Assembly: GCA_029007015.1 (NCBI GenBank)
Contig: JAQXHB010000044.1
Location: 1 to 24,457 of the forward strand
Direction of reading: 5' to 3'
DNA: 24,457 nucleotides
Source of the DNA: Bacillota bacterium
GTDB taxonomy: Bacteria > Bacillota > Clostridia > Oscillospirales > Acutalibacteraceae
Shown in pieces: positions 20,262 to 24,457 of the stretch. Under the pieces are notes generated by a model. It did no database searches, was not told the DNA's origin, and was given only the letters and a program-made list of their open reading frames with translations. Each line of letters begins with the position of its first letter. The first letter of the stretch is position 1. A program made the position numbers and the translations under genes.

Positions 20262-21662
20262 TTACTTTATTTCAAAATAAAGTTCTCTGCCGAGCGAGGC
20301 ATAAGCATAGCCCTTGATCTTGGATATGCCGGCCGATTTTGCAACCGCCTGGTAATTGTTGCGCATCCAATTGACAAAACTGTTATAATCAGAAGTTACA
20401 TACACGCGCAAGGTGCGGTTGCCTGATGCTTTAAGCAGTTTGGCCACCGAGTCGACTGTATATGTGGATACAACAGTACCGTTCTTTACAAAATAGTTAT
20501 ACTTGGTGGCGGTGCAGTTGGGCGCCGGATAACCGCTTGTGCCGATGGCGTGGTCCTCCTTTATCTGCGATGTGGTAACATTGAAGTAGGCGTAATGCAA
20601 TATGCCGCCGTCTGAGTTATCGGCGTCATCCCATGTCATATCCATGTGATAATAACTGCCGCCGATTTTAACAGCATTCCATGCGTGCGGCTCAGGCGAA
20701 CCGGTAGACGGGTTGTTACTGCTGCCGGTGATGAAAAGGCACTGTATCCCGGCCTGATAGCATAGATACTGGAAGGCGCGCGCATAGCCCTCACACACCG
20801 CCGTGCCGTCTACAAGGGCGCCGTATGCGGTGTGGCAGTTGGTTGAAGAAGCATATTTGCAGGTAGCCGCCAATCGGTTGTGAATGGCCAACTCGCGGTC
20901 ATACTCGCTTGACGAGCCGCTGATGCCGGTCAGCAGTCTTGTAACCGCGGCGGAGAATTTATCTTTTGCCGAGGATAACTGTGATTTGGAAATGCCGGTA
21001 TATGTCGGCTCAACTGTCATCACATAGTCGCCCATATATGAATACTTGTAGCCGTTGGTCACCCAGAAGTGCTGTGGATAGTCGCTGAAATAGGCGGCAT
21101 AAACCTCATCAATTTCGCTTATTTTGATGCGGTTTGAGGCATCATTTAGGTTGATGCTCTTATCCATATTGGCCACGCCGGCAACAATGCGGTCATAGGC
21201 CAGCACCAGCGCCTTGCCATTTGATTTGCCCGACAGATAGGTGCGGCCGTAGTAGTTTGAATTGGACAGCGGAGTCAGCGTTTTCACGGCCGGCTTCTCA
21301 GACGACACAGTCGGCTTGGACGACACGGTCGATACTGTGCCGGAGCTTACCTGCTGTTTGCTGACAACGGTCGGCTTGGACGATATAGCCGAGCTGGGAG
21401 AGGCACTGCTGTTTGTTGATGAAGTGCCGCTCGCCGACGATACGCCTGTCTTTGATGAGTCGGCCAGAGAACTGCTGCCGACCTCAGCCGATGTATAATT
21501 GCTTGACAATTGAGTATCGGCCGACACAGTGCTGTTAACCGCCGCGCCACTGCTTGACACAGAGGCGCCGGTGTCAGCTTTTTCACCGCAGGAGCAAACC
21601 GATACGGCAAGCAAAATCACCGCGGCAGTGAGCGCTGTAAGCGATAATAAAGTTTTTTTCAT
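20262..21662 (-). CDS. Transglutaminase-like lipoprotein
   Basis: A 466-residue protein. A lipoprotein signal (KKTLLSLTALTAAVILLAV) ends in lipobox VCSC with Cys25. Residues about 28-130 are a low-complexity Ser/Thr/Ala linker with SSKPTV repeats, likely a spacer through the cell wall. The transglutaminase-like domain (about 150-400) has all three catalytic residues: Cys290 in GTAVCEGYARA, His326 in PEPHAWNAV and Asp341 in YYHMDMTWDD. A small C-terminal domain (about 400-466) follows. In bacteria this fold is mostly a cysteine protease or peptidase at the envelope rather than a cross-linker; substrate is unknown. GGAGGGG precedes ATG 21660-21662. It is divergent from rpmB, and their promoters overlap. 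Confidence 0.85.
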   Translation of the reverse strand: MKKTLLSLTALTAAVILLAVSVCSCGEKADTGASVSSSGAAVNSTVSADTQLSSNYTSAEVGSSSLADSSKTGVSSASGTSSTNSSASPSSAISSKPTVVSKQQVSSGTVSTVSSKPTVSSEKPAVKTLTPLSNSNYYGRTYLSGKSNGKALVLAYDRIVAGVANMDKSINLNDASNRIKISEIDEVYAAYFSDYPQHFWVTNGYKYSYMGDYVMTVEPTYTGISKSQLSSAKDKFSAAVTRLLTGISGSSSEYDRELAIHNRLAATCKYASSTNCHTAYGALVDGTAVCEGYARAFQYLCYQAGIQCLFITGSSNNPSTGSPEPHAWNAVKIGGSYYHMDMTWDDADNSDGGILHYAYFNVTTSQIKEDHAIGTSGYPAPNCTATKYNYFVKNGTVVSTYTVDSVAKLLKASGNRTLRVYVTSDYNSFVNWMRNNYQAVAKSAGISKIKGYAYASLGRELYFEIK

Positions 21663-21710
21663 GTTCTAATACCCCTCCAACTTAAAAAAACATAAACAAA
21701 TTTGAAAAAA

Positions 21711-21739
21711 AGTGTAAAAACACTTGCATTTGTTTGCAA
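21711..21739 (-). promoter_or_regulatory. Promoter of the transglutaminase-like gene
   Basis: On the minus strand TTGCAA (21734-21739), a 17-bp spacer and TACACT (21711-21716). It overlaps the rpmB promoter on the other strand. Confidence 0.55.
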
Positions 21740-21752
21740 AATCTGTTATCAT
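21724..21752 (+). promoter_or_regulatory. Promoter of rpmB
   Basis: TTGCAT (21724-21729), a 17-bp spacer and TATCAT (21747-21752) with an extended TG before the -10. Confidence 0.7.
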
Positions 21753-21790
21753 GACAAATGTTATTGCGAATATTAAAGGAGGTGCAGACT

Positions 21791-21979
21791 GTGGCTAAAT
21801 GTGACATCTGCAACAAAGAGATTTCTTTCGGCATTAAGGTTTCACACTCTCACAGACGTTCAAACAGAACTTGGAAACCCAATGTCAAGCGCGTCAAGGC
21901 AATTGTTAACGGCACACCGTGCAGAATCAATGCCTGCACCCGTTGCCTGCGTTCAGGCAAGGTTACCCGCGCTGTCTGA
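21791..21979 (+). CDS. rpmB: Ribosomal protein L28
   Basis: A 62-residue protein, the usual Firmicute length: AKCDICNKEISFGIKVSHSH, RRSNRTWKPNVKRVKA and CRINACTRCLRSGKVTRAV. Two CxxC pairs (CDIC and CTRC) mark the zinc-binding form of L28. It is a late-assembling component of the 50S subunit. The start is GTG at 21791-21793 with AAAGGAGGTG 5-6 nt upstream. The frame is open further upstream (from 21758), but that would place the ribosome binding site inside the gene. It is transcribed alone, with a promoter at 21724-21752 and a hairpin after it. Confidence 0.97.
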   Translation: MAKCDICNKEISFGIKVSHSHRRSNRTWKPNVKRVKAIVNGTPCRINACTRCLRSGKVTRAV

Positions 21980-22004
21980 TTCTTTGCTAACAAAGATAGT
22001 ATCG

Positions 22005-22035
22005 TCCCCTGGCCGGTCGGTCAGGGGATTTTACT
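22005..22035 (+). terminator. Terminator of rpmB
   Basis: TCCCCTG (22005-22011) pairs with CAGGGGA (22022-22028), followed by TTTTACTTT. The stem is short but GC-rich. Confidence 0.7.
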
Positions 22036-22045
22036 TTGCGTAAAA

Positions 22046-22579
22046 TCAGTATTTGCCGACCTTTAACAATTCGCGGCACCGCCTGAAGGCGGCCTCCTCG
22101 CCGTCGGTCGCGACCAGCGTCAGCAGGCTCTCGAGCAATTCAGAGGTTTCGGGGTGTATCACGCGCCGCCCCTTCCCTGACAGAAAGTAGTCAAGCGGCA
22201 GGCGGTCGTTATAGGTTGCCGGATTATATATTTTGCTGGCCGCCATGCGGTCACAAAACATTTCGATGACATATTTCAGCGGCATCTTGACCGGCCCGCT
22301 GAGTTTGGTTTTGGGGTCGTAATCCACCCAGTATTCAAAATGGTGGCGGTTTCTGCCCTTATGGTGCATCCACGACAATGAATATCCGTACTCGGCACGC
22401 TCAATCTCGTTGGGACTGCGGGTGCCAACGAAATACCGCGCACCACGAAAGAACTCGGTCGGTGAATATTTGGACAAATCGTGCATCAGCCCACGCCACG
22501 GGATACCGGCCTTGATACAGTGGGCTATCACCATGTGACGGTGGCGTGTGATGACGGCAAAATGTTTTATCGGGTGCAT
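22046..22579 (-). CDS. DUF5662-like protein
   Basis: A 177-residue soluble protein rich in histidine and aromatic residues: KHFAVITRHRHMVIAHCIKA, GLMHDLSKYSPTEFFRGARY, WMHHKGRNRHHFEYWVDYD, and VIEMFCDRMAASKIYNPATY. The ordered His/Asp pairs (HMVIAHC, MHDLSKY, HHKGRNRHH) suggest a metal-binding helical fold of the HD-phosphohydrolase kind. I recall this pattern as DUF5662, sometimes misannotated as catalase; function is unknown. ATG 22577-22579 lies 2 nt after the stop of the phosphoesterase gene, with AGGAG upstream, so the two are cotranscribed. It converges on rpmB. Confidence 0.75.
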   Translation of the reverse strand: MHPIKHFAVITRHRHMVIAHCIKAGIPWRGLMHDLSKYSPTEFFRGARYFVGTRSPNEIERAEYGYSLSWMHHKGRNRHHFEYWVDYDPKTKLSGPVKMPLKYVIEMFCDRMAASKIYNPATYNDRLPLDYFLSGKGRRVIHPETSELLESLLTLVATDGEEAAFRRCRELLKVGKY

Positions 22580-22581
22580 TT

Positions 22582-23133
22582 TTAACTCCTGACAAATGAA
22601 TAGCGGTCATACTGGTCGCCGTCAAGCGTGTGCAGTGTAAGTCCGCCCTCATTTACGATAATGTACCCCCTGGCCGTATCCTCCTTGGGCAGGCTGACCG
22701 ACCCGGGATTTGCATATATGACGCCGGACAAATCGGTGCACTTGGCCACATGGGTGTGACCACACAGCAGAATATCGCCCGAATTTAATTTGGGTCTGTT
22801 GCTCTCGCCGTAAATGTGGCCATGGGTTGCAAAAATTGTGCGGCCGCCGACATACAGCAGAGCGTAATCGGCCATTATCGGAAAATTGAGCACCATCTGG
22901 TCGACCTCAGCGTCGCAGTTGCCGCGAACACAGAGCAACCTGTCGCTAATCGAATTGAGCGCGGCAATGACCTCCTTTGGCGAATACTCCCGCGGTAGGT
23001 CGTTGCGCGGCCCGTGATAGAGCAAATCACCGAGGAGGAGCACTTTGTCCGGATTTTCCCTCTCGATAGCCCCAAGCAACTGCCGGCAATAATAGGCTGA
23101 GCCGTGGATATCGGAAGCAACAAGAATTTTCAA
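22582..23133 (-). CDS. yfcE: YfcE/MJ0936-type metallophosphoesterase
   Basis: A 183-residue calcineurin-like phosphoesterase, the normal YfcE length. All metal-binding motifs are visible: ASDIHGS (D-x-H), LLLGDLLYHGP (GD), VRGNCDAEVD (GN-D), ATHGHIYG (GH) and LLCGHTHVAK (GHTH), followed by YANPGSVSLPKED. Such enzymes cleave phosphodiesters using Mn in the cytoplasm; the physiological substrate is unknown. The start is TTG at 23131-23133 with AGGTGA 6 nt upstream, and the next internal starts would cut the first beta-strand. The gene heads a two-gene unit with the DUF5662-like gene, 60 bp after glmS. Confidence 0.93.
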   Translation of the reverse strand: MKILVASDIHGSAYYCRQLLGAIERENPDKVLLLGDLLYHGPRNDLPREYSPKEVIAALNSISDRLLCVRGNCDAEVDQMVLNFPIMADYALLYVGGRTIFATHGHIYGESNRPKLNSGDILLCGHTHVAKCTDLSGVIYANPGSVSLPKEDTARGYIIVNEGGLTLHTLDGDQYDRYSFVRS

Positions 23134-23157
23134 CTGAAATCACCTATCAATTTACAA

Positions 23158-23195
23158 GGCAGATTGGGTGTAAAACTCAATCTGCCGCATTTTTT
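23158..23195 (+). terminator. Hairpin between glmS and yfcE with a plus-strand T-tract
   Basis: GGCAGATTGGGT (23158-23169) pairs with ACTCAATCTGCC (23175-23186), 12 bp including one G-U that forms only in plus-strand RNA, followed by GCA-TTTTTT (23190-23195). On the minus strand the G-U becomes a C-A mismatch and the tail is only TTGTAAATT. The better terminator therefore faces against glmS. Confidence 0.65.
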
Positions 23196-24457
23196 ATTCT
23201 ACAGTAACCGACTTTGCCAGATTGCGCGGCTTGTCGATATCGCATCCGTTTGAGGCAGCAACATAATAGCCGAACAGTTGGAGCGGAATAACGCTCAAAG
23301 AGGCAGTGAACAGCGGATGGGTGGAGGGAATGCTGATGCTGTAATCGACCGATTCAGAGATGTCCATATCGTCCTGAGAAAGGCCGATAACCAGCGCTCC
23401 GCGCGCCTTGACCTCGCGCACATTGCTGATGAGTTTATCGGCAAGGGCGTTTTGACAGGCCAGTGCTATAACCGGACGGCCCTCCTCGATAAGGGAAATT
23501 GTGCCGTGTTTAAGTTCACCGGCGGCGTATGCCTCTGAATGTATGTAGGATATCTCCTTGAGTTTGAGAGAACCTTCCAGGGCGCTGGCGTAGTCGATAT
23601 TGCGGCCGATAAAGAACATATTCTTCTCGCCGTAAAACACCGTTGCCAGATTTTGAATGGCCGAGCGGTCATTTATGAGGGTCTCGACCTTTTCGGGCAA
23701 AGCGTTCAGTTGGCTGATAAGTTCGGCGTTAAGCGCGTCATCAACGCGGCCCAGCCGACGGCCGATATATATGGCCAGCAGATAGAGAGCCGCCAACTGC
23801 GCCGAGTATGCCTTGGTGGTGGCAACGGCAATCTCAGGTCCGGCCCATGTGTATAAAACATCGTCAGCAGCCTTGGCAATGGCGCTGGAGACAACATTTA
23901 CTATTGCCAGCGTGTGCGCTCCCTTTTCCTTGGCCTCTTTGAGCGCGGCCAGCGTGTCGGCTGTCTCGCCCGACTGACTGATTACAACCACCAGCGTATT
24001 CTCGGTGACAATGGGGTCGCGGTAACGGAACTCCGACGCCACATCAATCTCGACCGGCAGTCTGCAAAGGCGCTCAATGACATATTTGCCGACCATGCCG
24101 GCGTGATAGGCCGAGCCGCAGGCGGTAATATACACCTTGTCGACCGATTTAAGTTGCTCATCGCTCAGGCTGAAGTCGTCAAGCACCACCTCATTGTCCT
24201 TTAAGCGCGGGCGAATGGTGTCACGCAGTACCTTTGGCTGTTCGATGATTTCTTTCATCATGAAATGCTCATATCCGCCCTTTTCAGCGGCATTCACATT
24301 CCAGTCGATGGTCTTAACCTCGTATTCAATTTCCTCCTCATTGCGGTTGTAGATGCTGATACCGCCGCGGCCGATAACGCCGATTTGGAAGTCATCCATA
24401 TATACAATGGTTTTGGTGTGCTCAACAAGCGCCGTAACATCGGACGCGATATAGTTG
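23194..24457 (-). CDS. glmS: GlmS, glutamine-fructose-6-phosphate aminotransferase (partial, N-terminus off the right edge)
   Basis: About 420 C-terminal residues are visible; the frame runs through the window edge (NYIASDVTALVEHTKTIVYM before the first internal Met), so the N-terminal glutaminase domain is mostly missing. The visible part has the end of that domain (HFMMKEIIEQPKVLRDTIRP, the linker) and both SIS isomerase domains: YITACGSAYHAGMVGKYVIE, VVISQSGETADTLAALKEAK, IAVATTKAYSAQLAALYLLA, KEISYIHSEAYAAGELKHG and the C-terminal DKPRNLAKSVTVE. It makes glucosamine-6-phosphate from fructose-6-phosphate and glutamine, the first step to UDP-GlcNAc for cell wall. The glmS ribozyme, if any, lies off the window. 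Confidence 0.96.
   Translation of the reverse strand, partial: NYIASDVTALVEHTKTIVYMDDFQIGVIGRGGISIYNRNEEEIEYEVKTIDWNVNAAEKGGYEHFMMKEIIEQPKVLRDTIRPRLKDNEVVLDDFSLSDEQLKSVDKVYITACGSAYHAGMVGKYVIERLCRLPVEIDVASEFRYRDPIVTENTLVVVISQSGETADTLAALKEAKEKGAHTLAIVNVVSSAIAKAADDVLYTWAGPEIAVATTKAYSAQLAALYLLAIYIGRRLGRVDDALNAELISQLNALPEKVETLINDRSAIQNLATVFYGEKNMFFIGRNIDYASALEGSLKLKEISYIHSEAYAAGELKHGTISLIEEGRPVIALACQNALADKLISNVREVKARGALVIGLSQDDMDISESVDYSISIPSTHPLFTASLSVIPLQLFGYYVAASNGCDIDKPRNLAKSVTVE

Overview
This window looks like chromosome from an endospore-forming, low-to-middle GC Firmicute of the class Clostridia, probably near the Oscillospiraceae/Ruminococcaceae. The basis is the spoIIIA sporulation operon, a Bacillus-type PyrR attenuator, a type III glutamine synthetase (GlnN), GGAGG-type ribosome binding sites, and sigma-A promoters and hairpin terminators of Firmicute style. 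The placement rests on gene content and protein resemblance only; no search was run.

Layout. 1-3779 (minus): spoIIIAA, AB, AC, AD, AE, AF and the start of AG, tightly packed, encoding the sigma-E-controlled mother-cell half of the feeding-tube channel. 3923-4519 (plus): a DivIVA-like coiled-coil protein. 4557-6724 (plus): a pyrimidine unit with promoter, PyrR-binding leader, attenuator, pyrR, uraA and terminator. 6740-8949 (plus): glnN. 8948-12358 (minus): proB-proA-proC (proline synthesis), whose terminator runs into the start of a small lipoprotein gene. 12417-12998 (minus): a small membrane protein with a palindrome over its promoter. 13041-15512 (minus): a GH2 beta-glycosidase. 15545-18409 (minus): rpsO and pnp, separated by a terminator, with a long hairpin leader in front of pnp. 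18477-18634 (plus): tRNA-Leu(UAA) with a consensus promoter and terminator. 18640-20204: an AT-rich accessory patch with a palindrome array, operator-like dyads and a membrane-anchored XRE regulator. 20262-21662 (minus): a transglutaminase-like lipoprotein, divergent from rpmB (21791-21979, plus). 22046-24457 (minus): a DUF5662-like gene, a YfcE-type phosphoesterase, and most of glmS, which runs off the right edge.

Most genes are core metabolism, translation/RNA decay or sporulation. The more unusual content is non-coding: the pyr attenuator, the roughly 90-nt pnp leader hairpin, the tRNA-adjacent palindrome array that echoes a tRNA T-arm, the operator-like palindromes, and a terminator whose U-tract abuts the next gene's start codon. 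I saw no CRISPR array, transposase, phage module, toxin-antitoxin pair or obvious defence system. I do not claim a wholly new protein system; the palindrome array at 18640-18800 is the best candidate for something under-described.
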